DNA of 64,000 bases from Comamonas odontotermitis (GCF_014207855.1 NZ_JACHKZ010000003.1:62001-126000); one strand, 5' to 3'; counted from the stretch's first letter, positions 17,683 to 26,978 are shown. The notes: generated by a model not told the origin, from the sequence alone. Translations and numbers: made by a program.

Positions 17683-17734
17683 TCCTGCCAAGGGCACGGC
17701 CGAGGGCGTTCATCTTTAGCCAGCCTGTCGCAGG

Positions 17735-17740
17735 TATAGT
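17735..17740 (+). promoter_or_regulatory. -10 element of the two-component system genes
   Basis: TATAGT lies 7 bases before the ATG at 17748; no good -35 is visible. Transcription would begin at or one base before the start codon. Confidence 0.4.
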
Positions 17741-17747
17741 TTCACGC

Positions 17748-18479
17748 ATGGGAGTCGTCACCAGCTTGTCCAACCACCGATATCTGATCGTCGAAGACGA
17801 CCCGCTGAACGCGGGCTTCATGGCGGATGGCCTGCGCCAGCAAGGCGCGCAGGTCTGCGTATGCAATGAGGGCGTGCGTGGCCTGGCGCTGGCCGTAGGG
17901 CAAGAGTGGGATGCGATCGTGCTGGACCGCATGCTCCCTGGTGATTTTGACGGTCTCAAGATCGTGCAGGCCTTGCGCGCCATGGGCAAGCAGACGCCGG
18001 TGCTGGTGCTCAGCGCCCTGTCGTCGATCGATGAACGGGTGCGGGGCCTGAAGGCGGGCGGAGATGATTACCTGTCCAAGCCATTTGCGTTTTCCGAGCT
18101 GGTTGCGCGCATAGAAGCCTTGATGCGCCGCTCGCAAACCGTTGAGAAGCCGCGCGAAATGCAGGTGGAGGACTTGCGCATCAACCTGATGACGCGCAGC
18201 GCCGAGCGCGGCGGGCAGGCCCTGGCGCTGCAGCCGCGCGAGTTTCGCCTGCTGGCCTATCTGATGCAGCATGCGGGCCAGATTGTCACGCGCACGATGC
18301 TGCTCGAATCGGTGTGGGACTACCATTTCGACCCGCAGACCAATGTGATCGATGTGCATATCAGCCGCCTGCGCGCCAAGGTGGACAAGGGGCATGCGCT
18401 GGCGCTCATCCATACCGTGCGAGGCGTTGGCTATTGCCTGACGACCGACCCGCGTGCACTGCTGGCGAAGGGGCTGTGA
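17748..18479 (+). CDS. OmpR-family response regulator of the RND operon
   Basis: A 243-residue regulator with a receiver domain (acidic pair Glu16-Asp17/Asp18, phospho-acceptor Asp60 in VLDRMLPG, Lys in LSKPF) and a C-terminal winged helix (LQPREFRLLAYLMQH, then NVIDVHISRLRAKVDKG and GVGYCL). The ATG at 17748 is chosen because the receiver begins at residue 12 and a -10 box precedes it; an upstream frame back to 17634 overlaps the channel gene. It is encoded immediately before its sensor kinase, whose start overlaps its stop. It likely binds the CGGTAAT direct repeats before the efflux operon. Confidence 0.9.
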   Translation: MGVVTSLSNHRYLIVEDDPLNAGFMADGLRQQGAQVCVCNEGVRGLALAVGQEWDAIVLDRMLPGDFDGLKIVQALRAMGKQTPVLVLSALSSIDERVRGLKAGGDDYLSKPFAFSELVARIEALMRRSQTVEKPREMQVEDLRINLMTRSAERGGQALALQPREFRLLAYLMQHAGQIVTRTMLLESVWDYHFDPQTNVIDVHISRLRAKVDKGHALALIHTVRGVGYCLTTDPRALLAKGL

Positions 18480-19933
18480 TGGCGCGGGTGCTGCCCTGGC
18501 GTTCTCTGGCCTTTCGCCTGGCGCTGAGCTATGGATCGATGCTGGTGTTCACCGTGGCGGTGGTTCTGGCGGTGTTTTATGTGCAGGTGGTGGGCGTGTT
18601 GCGCAACCGGCTGGACCAGTACGCAACGACCCAGCTCAAGCGCCTGCAGGACTATGCTGCCGTTCATGGCGTCAGCGCGCTGCATAGCGAGGTCGATCAT
18701 CTGTTGCGCGACGGTATCAATACCGATACTGAAATCATCCTGCTGCTCACCCCCGAAGGCAAGACCATCATCGGCAACGCAGACATCGTGCCTGCGCGCC
18801 GGTTGACGCAGCTGGGCATGCGCGAACTCACGGTACAGCGCATGGGGCGCCAGGTGGTCGGGCGCGTGCAGGCGGTTTTGCTGCCTGATGGCAACTATCT
18901 GGTGGTGGGCAGCGACATGCAGGCGCAGGCCGGTATCGAAGACCTGTTTGCGCGTGCCAGCGGCCTGGTGGTGCTGATTGCGCTGTTGATGGCGGTGGTG
19001 GGGGCGGTCAGCTTTCGCCGCCTGGTCGATGCACGCGCCTCGGGCATTCGCAGCACCATGGCGCGTGTGGCAGCGGGAGACCTCGCGCAGCGCATTCCGG
19101 TGCAGCGGCAGGAAAAGGACGAGTTCGCTCTTCTGAGCCGTGATATCAACAGCATGCTGGAGCGATTGCAGCATCTGATGGATGGTGTGCGCCACGTCTC
19201 CAACACCATTGCGCACAACCTGCGCACGCCGATGACGCGCATTCTGCTGCGCCTGCGCGCGGCAGAGCACGCAGGCCCTGCAGACCAGCGCGCCACCCTT
19301 GGCCTGGTGGCCGATGAGGTGGCGGAGCTGGGCGTGGTGTTCGACAAGTTGCTGGCAATTGCCGAGGTGGAAAGCGGTGCGCTGCGCCAGGCTTTTACCG
19401 CTGTCGATGTGGCGGCGCTGCTGGTGGAGCTGCACGAGCTGTACGAGCCCCTGGTGCAGGAGCAGGGCGGAAGCATGGCACTGCAGCTGCCTGCGCCGCA
19501 GTTGCACAACCAGCAGCAACAGCAACAACACGAGCAAGGTCCGTGCCTTGCCCTGGGCGATACCAATCTGCTGGCCAGCGCCTTGGCCAATGTGGTGGAG
19601 AACGCCATCAAATACGGGGCCCGCGATGGTGCTGGCCCGCACATCGTGCTGCAGGCGCGCCGTGTACCAGCCGCCGATGATGGGGCTGTGGCGCATGTGG
19701 AAATCGTGGTGCAGGACGATGGCCCGGGCGTGGCCGACGCCGATCTGCCCCAGCTGTCGCAGCGTTTTTTTCGGGCGCAGCAACAGCAACCTGGCACTGG
19801 TTTGGGCCTGGCGTCGGTGCAGGCTGTTGTGCGTTTGCATGGGGGGCAACTCCGATTTCGCAATACGCGGCCGGGTTTTTCGGTGCAGATTCTGCTGCCA
19901 GTGGCGTTGCATCCATCGCACAGCACGTTCTAA
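18479..19933 (+). CDS. Sensor histidine kinase of the RND operon
   Basis: A 484-residue inner-membrane kinase: TM1 (about residues 14-36), a periplasmic sensor loop of roughly 115 residues, TM2 (about 155-180), a HAMP linker, a HisKA domain with His246 in AHNLRTPMTR, and an HATPase domain with N box ENAIKYG, DDGPGV, FFRAQ and GTGLGLASV. Start ATG overlaps the regulator stop (TGATG). The ATPase domain is preceded by a run of glutamines (residues about 342-350) that is probably a flexible linker. The signal is presumably a metal sensed in the periplasm, by analogy with CzcS, but no metal-binding motif is evident. Confidence 0.9.
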   Translation: MARVLPWRSLAFRLALSYGSMLVFTVAVVLAVFYVQVVGVLRNRLDQYATTQLKRLQDYAAVHGVSALHSEVDHLLRDGINTDTEIILLLTPEGKTIIGNADIVPARRLTQLGMRELTVQRMGRQVVGRVQAVLLPDGNYLVVGSDMQAQAGIEDLFARASGLVVLIALLMAVVGAVSFRRLVDARASGIRSTMARVAAGDLAQRIPVQRQEKDEFALLSRDINSMLERLQHLMDGVRHVSNTIAHNLRTPMTRILLRLRAAEHAGPADQRATLGLVADEVAELGVVFDKLLAIAEVESGALRQAFTAVDVAALLVELHELYEPLVQEQGGSMALQLPAPQLHNQQQQQQHEQGPCLALGDTNLLASALANVVENAIKYGARDGAGPHIVLQARRVPAADDGAVAHVEIVVQDDGPGVADADLPQLSQRFFRAQQQQPGTGLGLASVQAVVRLHGGQLRFRNTRPGFSVQILLPVALHPSHSTF

Positions 19934-19955
19934 GGCCTGCGTTGCAGCGTGCACA

Positions 19956-20660
19956 ATGCGGCCCATGCAACTGACAACCGAAGCCTTTCACAATCACCAG
20001 GTCGCCCCGGGCTGGCAGCCCGTGGTGGACGCCTTCTTTGCAAGCCCCAAGGGCCAGCAGCTCACGCAGTTTGTGCAGCAGCGCCTGGATGCGGGCGCGG
20101 CTATCTTTCCGCCGCAGCCGCTGCGGGCGCTTGAGCTCACGCCGCCCGAGGAGGTGCGCGTGGTCATTCTGGGGCAGGATCCATACCACGGCCGGGGACA
20201 GGCCGAAGGGCTGGCCTTTTCGGTGGCACCGGGCGTGCGCCTGCCGCCATCGCTGCAGAACATCTTCAAGGAAATGCAGCGCGATCTGGGCGTGCCGTTT
20301 CCGCCGTTTCCAGAGCCGGGCGGCAGCCTGGTGAAATGGGCGACGCATGGCGTGCTGCTGCTCAACACCTGCCTCACGGTGGAAGAAGGGCAGGCTGCCA
20401 GCCACAGTGGCAAGGGCTGGGAGCAGCTGACCGATGCAGTCATCCGGCAGGTGGCAGAGGGCGACAGGCCGGTGGTTTTCATGCTGTGGGGCAGCCATGC
20501 GCAGGCCAAGCGCGCTTTCATCCCACAAGACCGGGGTCATCTGGTATTGACGAGCAACCACCCCTCGCCACTGTCCGCGCTACGGCCGCCGGTGCCGTTC
20601 ATTGGCAACGGGCATTTTGGCAAGGCCAAGGCGTTTCGAGAGGCGCAGCAGGCCGGTTAG
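19956..20660 (+). CDS. ung: Uracil-DNA glycosylase
   Basis: Removes uracil from DNA in base excision repair. The 234-residue product has the family-1 motifs: GQDPYHG with catalytic Asp75, LLLNTCLTV, the uracil-binding Asn region, and NHPSPLSA with the catalytic His. Two in-frame ATGs are possible (19956 and 19965); neither has a clear ribosome-binding site, and a CACAAT lies 7 bases before the second. It is preceded by the kinase gene by 22 bases and may be partly co-transcribed with it. Confidence 0.95.
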   Translation: MRPMQLTTEAFHNHQVAPGWQPVVDAFFASPKGQQLTQFVQQRLDAGAAIFPPQPLRALELTPPEEVRVVILGQDPYHGRGQAEGLAFSVAPGVRLPPSLQNIFKEMQRDLGVPFPPFPEPGGSLVKWATHGVLLLNTCLTVEEGQAASHSGKGWEQLTDAVIRQVAEGDRPVVFMLWGSHAQAKRAFIPQDRGHLVLTSNHPSPLSALRPPVPFIGNGHFGKAKAFREAQQAG

Positions 20661-20677
20661 TTCGCGGAAATTGGAGA

Positions 20678-20717
20678 TTGGCGCTTGATGGATAAGCGCT
20701 ACTTGTTATTAAAAAAA
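20678..20717. repeat. Short palindromic repeat, copy 4
   Basis: GCGCTTGATGGATAAGCGC forms a small hairpin and is followed by TTGTTATTAAAAAAA; on the minus strand it reads as the TTTAATAACAAGTAGCGCTT form of the repeat family. It sits between the convergent ung and LysR genes and may also act as a terminator. Confidence 0.5.
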
Positions 20718-20731
20718 GGGAGCTTTTGGCG

Positions 20732-21646
20732 TCAAGGCGCCAGTTGCGCTACCAGCAGATCCAGAAACGCCTTGGCCGCCACTGGAAGCTGGCGCCCGGC
20801 CAGGGTCTGCACTTCGATGTCGCGCAGATCCATGCCCGCATCGGAAAGCGGCCTGGCGACCAACAGCCCCGCTTCCAGCATGTGCCGTGCGCCGACTTCG
20901 CTCGATACGGTGACGCCGCCGCTGTGCAGCACAAAGTTCAGCAAGGTCTTGGCGTGGTTGGTGGTGAGCACTGCGTCGAGCTGCAGACCCTGGCGGCTGC
21001 AGGCGAGGTCGATCATCTGACGGATAGTGGTTTCGGCTGGCGGCAGCGCCAGCGGATGGCGGGCCAGATCGGCCAGCGTGAGCGTGGCTTCCTGGGCCAG
21101 TGCATGGTCGGGCCGCAGCACTGCCAGCACGGGGGCGCTCTGGCGGTAGACCACGGCAATGTTCTGCAGCGGCGACATGCTGAAACGCAGGCCGATGTCG
21201 GCATCGCCTGCCAGCACCCGGGCCGAGACCTGCAAGGTCGGCACCATGGTCACCTCAAAGCGCACGCCGGGGTGCTGGCGCTGAAAGGCGGCGCAGGCCT
21301 GCGGCACCAGCTCGTTGGCAAAGGCGTCGGAGGTGGCTATGCGCACGGTGCCTGCGCGCAGGCTGTCGAGCGCGTTGATGGCATCAATGGCCTGCTCGGC
21401 GTCCAGGCTGATGCGGCGCGCCAGCTGCGCCACGATGAGCCCGGCCGCTGTGGGCACCATGCCCCGGGCGTGGCGCTCGAACAAGGGCGTTCCCAGCTGG
21501 GCCTCCAGCCCGCTGATCTGGCGACTGATGGCCGAGCTGGCGACATGCAGATTGGCAGAGGCTGCGCTCACCGTGCCGCACTGCGCCACCTCGTAGAAGT
21601 AGCGCAGAGCAGTGTCTTGCAGGTGCGAAGGATGGCGCGTGGGCAT
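20732..21646 (-). CDS. LysR-family transcriptional regulator
   Basis: A 304-residue regulator with an N-terminal winged helix (ALRYFYEVAQCGTVSAAS, then SSAISRQISGLEAQLGTPLFER) and a C-terminal effector-binding domain. The ATG at 21646 gives the normal distance to the helix-turn-helix; a start at 21700 would add 18 residues. It is divergent from the Bug-family binding protein and gamma-glutamyltransferase genes, which are its likely targets, and two perfect dyads lie just upstream of its start. Confidence 0.88.
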   Translation of the reverse strand: MPTRHPSHLQDTALRYFYEVAQCGTVSAASANLHVASSAISRQISGLEAQLGTPLFERHARGMVPTAAGLIVAQLARRISLDAEQAIDAINALDSLRAGTVRIATSDAFANELVPQACAAFQRQHPGVRFEVTMVPTLQVSARVLAGDADIGLRFSMSPLQNIAVVYRQSAPVLAVLRPDHALAQEATLTLADLARHPLALPPAETTIRQMIDLACSRQGLQLDAVLTTNHAKTLLNFVLHSGGVTVSSEVGARHMLEAGLLVARPLSDAGMDLRDIEVQTLAGRQLPVAAKAFLDLLVAQLAP

Positions 21647-21672
21647 GGCGGTGTTGCTGAAAATGTGTTGAT

Positions 21673-21700
21673 TGCAATTATTGCATTGCCGAATCGGCAA
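21673..21700. promoter_or_regulatory. Twin dyads in the LysR/Bug divergent region
   Basis: TGCAATTATTGCA (21673-21685) and TTGCCGAATCGGCAA (21686-21700) are adjacent perfect palindromes, 27-54 bases upstream of the LysR start. They fit LysR-type binding sites. The rest of the 310-base intergenic region holds a partial hairpin with GGTAC/GTACC arms near 21868-21905 and no gene. Confidence 0.55.
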
Positions 21701-21956
21701 ACAGCCCTTGCCAAATCAGTGATGGCGCCTCGCCCCCGCTGCTTTTACTATCAATGCCTTGAATTGATTCAGAAGCACCACACCGCAGCGCACACAAACA
21801 CCCAGGTAGGCGCGATGGCTGGCGTTAAGCACGCAGGGCCAATGGCGGGGCAGGGCTTTTTGGTATCCGGTACTTGCGCGGTACGCCTTCGGCGCCCCGC
21901 AGTACCTTGTTGTCAGCCACGCTTTTCCCGCTTTTCTGCTTTTTTGCAGCCTTTTC

Positions 21957-23018
21957 ATGCCACGCACTACCACCCCATCTCTCAGCTCCTTCCATAGCCC
22001 TCAGCAGCGCGTGCAGCACTCTCCATCGCGCCGGGATGCAGTTACCACTCTGCTGGGCCTTGCGGGCCTGGCCGCCTTCGCGGCGCTGCCGCAAGCTGCG
22101 CTGGCGCAGGGCGGTGGCTGGCCCGAACACGCGATCCGCGTGATCGTGCCCTTCCCGGCGAGCGGCGCCACTGATCTGGTGGCGCGCGTGGTGGCTCAGA
22201 AGGTGGCGCACGAGCTGGGTCAGTCGCTGGTGATCGACAACCGCCCCGGCGCGGGCGGCACCATTGGCACCGCAGAAGCGGCCAAGGCGCCCAACGATGG
22301 CTATACGCTGCTCTTTACCACCAGCAGCACGCATGCGATCTCACCGCACCTAATGCCCAAGCTGGCCTACAAGGCAGACAAGGATTTCACCCCCATCGCC
22401 CATGTGGCCGATGCCGCCAGCGTGCTGCTGGTCACGCCGTCGCTGCCTGTCAAGAATGTGCAGGAGCTGATTTCCTACGCCAAGGCCAACCCTGGCAAGC
22501 TCAACTACGCCACCAGCGGCAACGGCACCATCGTGCACCTGAACACCGCCGCCTTTGCGGCGCAGGCGGGCGTGCAGCTGACGCATGTGCCATACAAGGG
22601 CACGGCGCAGTCCATCAGCGATCTGGCCACCGGCCAGGTGCACATGCTGTTCGACTCCATCCCCACCGGCATGCCGCACGTGGCCAGCGGCCGCCTGCGT
22701 GCGCTGGCGGTGACGAGCGAGCAGCGCACCAAGCTGGCGCCTGATCTGCCCACGATTGCGGAATCTGGCCTGCCGGGCTATTCGTCTGTCACCTGGTTTG
22801 GCGTGTATGGCCCTGCAGGCATGAAGCCCGAGCTGGTGGCCAAGGTGAATGCCGCCTTCAACAAGGCGATCCAGACGCCAGAGGTGGCCGCCAATCTGGC
22901 CAAGCTGGGCGCCGATGTGGCCAAGCCCGGCACGCCTGCGCAGTTTGCCGATATGGTGAAGGCCGACAGCACGCGCTGGGCCAAGGTCATCAAGGACAAC
23001 CGCATTACTTTGGAATAA
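21957..23018 (+). CDS. Bug-family (TctC-like) extracytoplasmic solute-binding protein
   Basis: A 353-residue periplasmic binding protein of the tripartite tricarboxylate transporter type. It has an N-terminal signal with an SRRD twin-arginine-like start and a cleavage site after AALAQ, then WPEHAIRVIVPFPASGATD, DNRPGAGGTIGT and YKGTAQSISDLATGQ, all typical of Bug proteins. No TctA or TctB membrane genes are adjacent, as is common for the many orphan Bug genes of Burkholderiales. It is 12 bases upstream of a gamma-glutamyltransferase gene, suggesting a gamma-glutamyl or related amide compound as ligand, but this is inference. Confidence 0.9.
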   Translation: MPRTTTPSLSSFHSPQQRVQHSPSRRDAVTTLLGLAGLAAFAALPQAALAQGGGWPEHAIRVIVPFPASGATDLVARVVAQKVAHELGQSLVIDNRPGAGGTIGTAEAAKAPNDGYTLLFTTSSTHAISPHLMPKLAYKADKDFTPIAHVADAASVLLVTPSLPVKNVQELISYAKANPGKLNYATSGNGTIVHLNTAAFAAQAGVQLTHVPYKGTAQSISDLATGQVHMLFDSIPTGMPHVASGRLRALAVTSEQRTKLAPDLPTIAESGLPGYSSVTWFGVYGPAGMKPELVAKVNAAFNKAIQTPEVAANLAKLGADVAKPGTPAQFADMVKADSTRWAKVIKDNRITLE

Positions 23019-23030
23019 GAAGGCAAAGAC

Positions 23031-24632
23031 ATGACAACCATTCATGATTGGGCGCTGCCCTATGCATCGCACCGCTCGTCGGTGCTGGGCCGCAACGTGG
23101 TCAGCACCTCGCAGCCCCTGGCGGCGCAGGCTGGCCTGCGCATGTTGCTGGCCGGTGGCAACGCGGTAGACGCTGCGCTGGCAGCCGCCATGGCCTTGAC
23201 GGTGGTGGAGCCCACCGGTTGCGGCATCGGCAGCGATGGCTTTGCGATTGTGTGGGACGGCAAGGAGCTGCATGGCCTGAACGCATCGGGCCGCGCGCCC
23301 GCAGGCTGGACGCCTGCGTATTTCGACAAGCTGGGCGGCATTCCCGAAAAAGGCTGGAACGCCGTGACCGTGCCGGGCGCGGTGTCGGCCTGGGTGGAGC
23401 TTTCCCGCCGCTTTGGCAAGCTGCCCTTTGCACAGGTGGCGCAACCGGCCATCGACTACGCGCGCCACGGGTTTGCCGTCTCGCCCACCATTGCCAAGCT
23501 GTGGGCGCTGGGCCTGGCCAAGCTGGGCGATCAGCCCGGCTTCAAGGAATGTTTTGCTCCGGGTGGCAGCGCGCCCAAGGCGGGCGAGGTGTTCAAGAGC
23601 GAAGCCCATGCACAGACCCTGGAAGAAATTGCCGCGACCATGGGCGAATCCTTCTACCGGGGCGCGCTTGCCAAGAAGATGGCGGCGCACAGCCAGGCCA
23701 ATGGCGGCGTGATGACTGTCCAAGATTTGGCAGCGCACCGCTGCGACTGGGTGGGCACGGTGTCCCAGCCGTTTGGCGATTCGGTGATCCACGAGATTCC
23801 GCCCAACGGCCAGGGCATCGCTGCGCTGATGGCGCTGGGCATGCTCGATAGCCTGGGCATCGGCAGCGATCCGCTGGACAGCGCAGAGACCGTGCACCTG
23901 CAGATCGAGGCGATGAAGCTGGCGCTGGCCGATCTGGCGCAATACAACGCCGATATCGACCACATGCGCGTCAAGCCGCAGCAGGAGCTGCTGAATCCCG
24001 CCTATCTGGCAGCGCGCGCGCAGCTGATCGACCGTAGCCAGGCCCGTGTGGCCAGCTATGGCGCGCCCCGGCCCGGCGGCACGGTGTACCTGTGCGCGTG
24101 CGATGAGAGCGGCATGATGGTCTCTTTCATCCAGTCCAACTACATGGGTTTTGGCTCAGGCGTGGTGGTGCCGGGCACCGGTATCAGCCTGCAAAACCGT
24201 GGCGCCGGTTTTACGACCGAGGCGGGCCATGCCAACCAGGTGGCGCCGGGCAAGCGGCCTTCGCACACCATCATTCCTGCATTTGCGATGAATGCCGACG
24301 GTACGCCGCAGATGGCCTTTGGCGTGATGGGCGGGCCGATGCAATCGCAGGGCCATTTGCAGATGGCGGTGCGCGTGCTGCGCTACGGCCAGAACCCGCA
24401 GGCCGCTGCCGATGCTCCGCGCTGGCGCGTGACGGGGGGCAACAAGGTCTCGGTCGAGCCCGGCTTTGATCCGCAGGTGGTGGAGGCGCTGCGTGCGCGC
24501 GGCCACGAGATCACGGTCGAAGAAGGCAATGGCGTGTTTGCCTTTGGCGGCGCGCAGCTGATTCTGCGAGAAGGCGGCCACTACATAGCGGGCTCCGACC
24601 CGCGCAAGGACGGCCAGGCGGTCGCCTACTGA
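23031..24632 (+). CDS. Gamma-glutamyltransferase-family protein
   Basis: A 533-residue N-terminal nucleophile hydrolase. The large-subunit part has STSQPLAAQAGLRML, GGNAVDAALAAAMAL and PTGCGIGSDGFAI; the autoprocessing Thr is likely Thr351 in PGGTVYL, followed by the small subunit with GPMQSQGHLQM. There is no signal peptide, so the enzyme appears cytosolic, unlike E. coli Ggt. It forms a unit with the Bug binding protein gene upstream and ends at an intrinsic terminator. Members of this family also include acylases, so the exact substrate is open. Confidence 0.88.
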   Translation: MTTIHDWALPYASHRSSVLGRNVVSTSQPLAAQAGLRMLLAGGNAVDAALAAAMALTVVEPTGCGIGSDGFAIVWDGKELHGLNASGRAPAGWTPAYFDKLGGIPEKGWNAVTVPGAVSAWVELSRRFGKLPFAQVAQPAIDYARHGFAVSPTIAKLWALGLAKLGDQPGFKECFAPGGSAPKAGEVFKSEAHAQTLEEIAATMGESFYRGALAKKMAAHSQANGGVMTVQDLAAHRCDWVGTVSQPFGDSVIHEIPPNGQGIAALMALGMLDSLGIGSDPLDSAETVHLQIEAMKLALADLAQYNADIDHMRVKPQQELLNPAYLAARAQLIDRSQARVASYGAPRPGGTVYLCACDESGMMVSFIQSNYMGFGSGVVVPGTGISLQNRGAGFTTEAGHANQVAPGKRPSHTIIPAFAMNADGTPQMAFGVMGGPMQSQGHLQMAVRVLRYGQNPQAAADAPRWRVTGGNKVSVEPGFDPQVVEALRARGHEITVEEGNGVFAFGGAQLILREGGHYIAGSDPRKDGQAVAY

Positions 24633-24658
24633 GCAGCGACCGTCGAACACTCCAGCCA

Positions 24659-24692
24659 GCGCCGCAGTGCCATTGCCTGCGGCGCTTTTTTT
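24659..24692 (+). terminator. Intrinsic terminator after the gamma-glutamyltransferase gene
   Basis: GCGCCGCAG (24659-24667) pairs with CTGCGGCGC (24677-24685), followed by seven T. Confidence 0.92.
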
Positions 24693-24827
24693 ATAGCGTG
24701 CCAGCAAGCCCCTTGTAGAAGCAGGTGAGGACGCCGTGGCAATGCGACGCATGTTGCGGCATTGGACGACGTGCCGTCCGCGCAGGCCTTTGGATAATCG
24801 GATGGTTTTATCCACAAGGAGTGAACC

Positions 24828-25391
24828 ATGGCTACCAATCTTCCGCTGTCTGATTCGTTGCGGCACACCGTTGGCCGCAGCTGGTGGGTGATATTGCTGT
24901 TTGGCATCGTCTCTGCGCTGTTTGGGGTGATGGCGCTGGTCAACCCGTTGTCGATGGGGGCGAGCCTGACCTGGGCCATCGGCATTCTGGCGGTGGCAGA
25001 AGGCGTGGTGGGCCTGATTGGCGCATTTGGCAAGAACGCCGGGGTTTCGCGCGGCTGGATGGTTCTCTACGCGCTGATTTCGCTCGCCTTTGGCGTCATG
25101 GCGATTGCCAACCCGGTCTCGATGGCGGCCAGCATCGTCATGGTGATGGCGGTGTGGTTCATCGTCTCGGGCGTGATGCGCATCGTGTTCGCCATTCGCG
25201 TGCGCGAGGAGATCGACAACGAGTGGATGCTGATTCTGGGCGGCGTGCTGGGCGTCATTCTGGGCGGCCTGATGCTGGCCGCGCCGCTGGCTGGCTTGAT
25301 CGTTGGCGTGATCTGGATTGGTGTGGGCGCTCTCGTGTACGGCCTCTTGCAGATTTTTGCAGCCTTCAAGGTGCGCAAGCTGGCGTCTTGA
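24828..25391 (+). CDS. HdeD/DUF308-family membrane protein
   Basis: A 187-residue inner-membrane protein with six hydrophobic segments arranged in pairs, each pair with the pattern FGxMAxxNPxSMAASI typical of the HdeD family (acid-resistance membrane protein in E. coli). Its molecular function is not known. It has its own Shine-Dalgarno (AAGGAG) and is flanked by terminators, so it is monocistronic. Confidence 0.85.
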   Translation: MATNLPLSDSLRHTVGRSWWVILLFGIVSALFGVMALVNPLSMGASLTWAIGILAVAEGVVGLIGAFGKNAGVSRGWMVLYALISLAFGVMAIANPVSMAASIVMVMAVWFIVSGVMRIVFAIRVREEIDNEWMLILGGVLGVILGGLMLAAPLAGLIVGVIWIGVGALVYGLLQIFAAFKVRKLAS

Positions 25392-25417
25392 TGCGTATTG
25401 CGTTGTGACAGTTTCTG

Positions 25418-25440
25418 GCCCCGCCTTGGCGGGGCTTTTT
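25418..25440 (+). terminator. Intrinsic terminator after the HdeD-like gene
   Basis: GCCCCGC/GCGGGGC with a 4-base loop, followed by five T. Confidence 0.92.
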
Positions 25441-25527
25441 GCTGGCCGCAGTGTGGGGCCTGCAAACAATGAATGAATGCATCGCTGGCGCGCATCTGTA
25501 AAGCGCGAACAGCTATGAAATGAATAG

Positions 25528-26601
25528 CTAGCGCGATTCCCGCACCGACAGCCACGCGCTCAGTGCGCCGCCTACGGCAATGGCCACCATTCCCAGCACC
25601 GCCCAATGGTCTGGGATGTGGCCATACAGCAGCCAGCCGGAGAACACCGCAAAGGGGATTTGGCTGTAGAGGAAGGGCGAAATGGTTGCCGGCTTGGCAT
25701 GTTCGTAAGCCTTGAGCAACATCAAGTGACCAATGGTGCTGCCCACGCCCATGGCAAGTGCGCCCAGCCACAGGGCTGCGGTGTCCGGCATCTGCCAGAA
25801 CCAGGGCAGGCTTGCGGTGGTCAGCACCAGGGCGAGCAGGCTGGTGTAGATCTGCGTGGTCAGCGGCCGCTCCTTGCCGGCCATCTGGCTGCTGACGATC
25901 TGGTAGGCCGTATTGGCGGCCAGTTGCAGCAGAGGCCAGACGAGGGCGCCGCCGCTGAAATTGGCGCCGCCGGGGCGGATGATGACCACCGTGCCGATAA
26001 AGCCCATGGCCACCAGCACCCAGCGCAGGGGGCTGACCGGCTGGCGCAGCCACAGCGCGGCCACCAGGGTCATGGCGAGCGGCGTCATCGCTACCACGGC
26101 GGTGAACTCGGCCAGCGGCAGGTAGCGCAGGCTCATCATGGCGCAGGCATTGCTGCTGCAAAACAGTGCGGCGCGCATCACCTGAAAGCGCGGGTGCGTG
26201 GTGCGGAAGATATCCACACCGCTCTGTGCCAGCCCCCAGCCCAGGGTGAAGATGGATTGCAGCGCGTACCGCAGCCACAGCGCCATCAGCAGCGGCAAGA
26301 CGGCGCCCACATACTTGGAGCCGGTATCCAGCAGGCAGAAAAAGGCGCAGGCCGTCACTGTTAGGGCAATGCCGGTGAAGGCCGAGCCCTTGCCAGGGCG
26401 GGGGGCCGAAGGCGGGGGCGTGGTCACTGGCGCCACATTGCTGGTGGGCAACTGCGGTACTGCGGAGGCAGTCAAGGTCAGATCGCCTGGGCGCAGGGCC
26501 ACAGGCGCGGGGGAGGCGGTCGGGGAAGTCACGCGGGCTGGTGCAAGGCGCGGCAACCGGTCTCCTGCGGAGTCGAAGGGCTGGCGCGATGGCGCTCCCA
26601 T
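25528..26601 (-). CDS. EamA/DMT-family permease
   Basis: A 357-residue drug/metabolite transporter with ten hydrophobic segments in two EamA repeats (AEFTAVVAMTPLAMTLVAA in the first, QIPFAVFSGWLLYG in the second). It has a Pro- and Ala-rich N-terminal tail of about 70 residues before the first membrane segment, longer than usual for the family. The ATG at 26601 is the first start after a region without coding character; an upstream frame extends to 26742. Substrate unknown; members export amino acids, nucleosides or other small molecules. Confidence 0.85.
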   Translation of the reverse strand: MGAPSRQPFDSAGDRLPRLAPARVTSPTASPAPVALRPGDLTLTASAVPQLPTSNVAPVTTPPPSAPRPGKGSAFTGIALTVTACAFFCLLDTGSKYVGAVLPLLMALWLRYALQSIFTLGWGLAQSGVDIFRTTHPRFQVMRAALFCSSNACAMMSLRYLPLAEFTAVVAMTPLAMTLVAALWLRQPVSPLRWVLVAMGFIGTVVIIRPGGANFSGGALVWPLLQLAANTAYQIVSSQMAGKERPLTTQIYTSLLALVLTTASLPWFWQMPDTAALWLGALAMGVGSTIGHLMLLKAYEHAKPATISPFLYSQIPFAVFSGWLLYGHIPDHWAVLGMVAIAVGGALSAWLSVRESR

Positions 26602-26760
26602 TGTAAAAAGCCTGCCGCCGTTGGCGAGCCTGCGCAGGCCCGGGGCAGGCCATTTTGCGGCGCTGCTGTCCGGCCTGCGACACCCCCCAAAGCCGCACGC
26701 GCCATGCAGGAATAAAGGCCTTGCGTTTGGTTGAGGCAGCAACAGCGTGTTACCATTAAA

Positions 26761-26775
26761 TGAGAATTATTCGCA
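26761..26775. promoter_or_regulatory. Fur box upstream of the siderophore ABC operon
   Basis: TGAGAATTATTCGCA, matching the box at 7637-7651 in 14 of 15 positions up to the final arm. The 377-base region 26602-26978 otherwise holds a degenerate copy of the ATAGC-type repeat (about 26880-26920) and no gene. Confidence 0.78.
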
Positions 26776-26978
26776 TGCGTGTTAATTTTGTGCAAATCGT
26801 GTACAGCGGTGTCCATTTTTCACGGGGATTGCGATCATTCCAGTAAATCAACCGCTGGGGCATATGTGGCGGGCGCAAGAAGCTATGAATTGGAGAGCAA
26901 TCAATAGCATCACGTAGCGATACGGGCTTGGGTCGGATGCATGCATGGGCTGCCAGCTCACCGACCAAAGGATGTTCC

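Noticed and set aside
19500-19535. Poly-Gln tract in the sensor kinase as a sign of a broken gene
   Set aside because: The CAG/CAA run stays in frame and lies in a linker before the intact ATPase motifs, so the gene appears functional.
22350-23963. 537-codon minus-strand frame opposite the Bug protein and gamma-glutamyltransferase
   Set aside because: Shadow frame spanning two genes, without recognisable domains.
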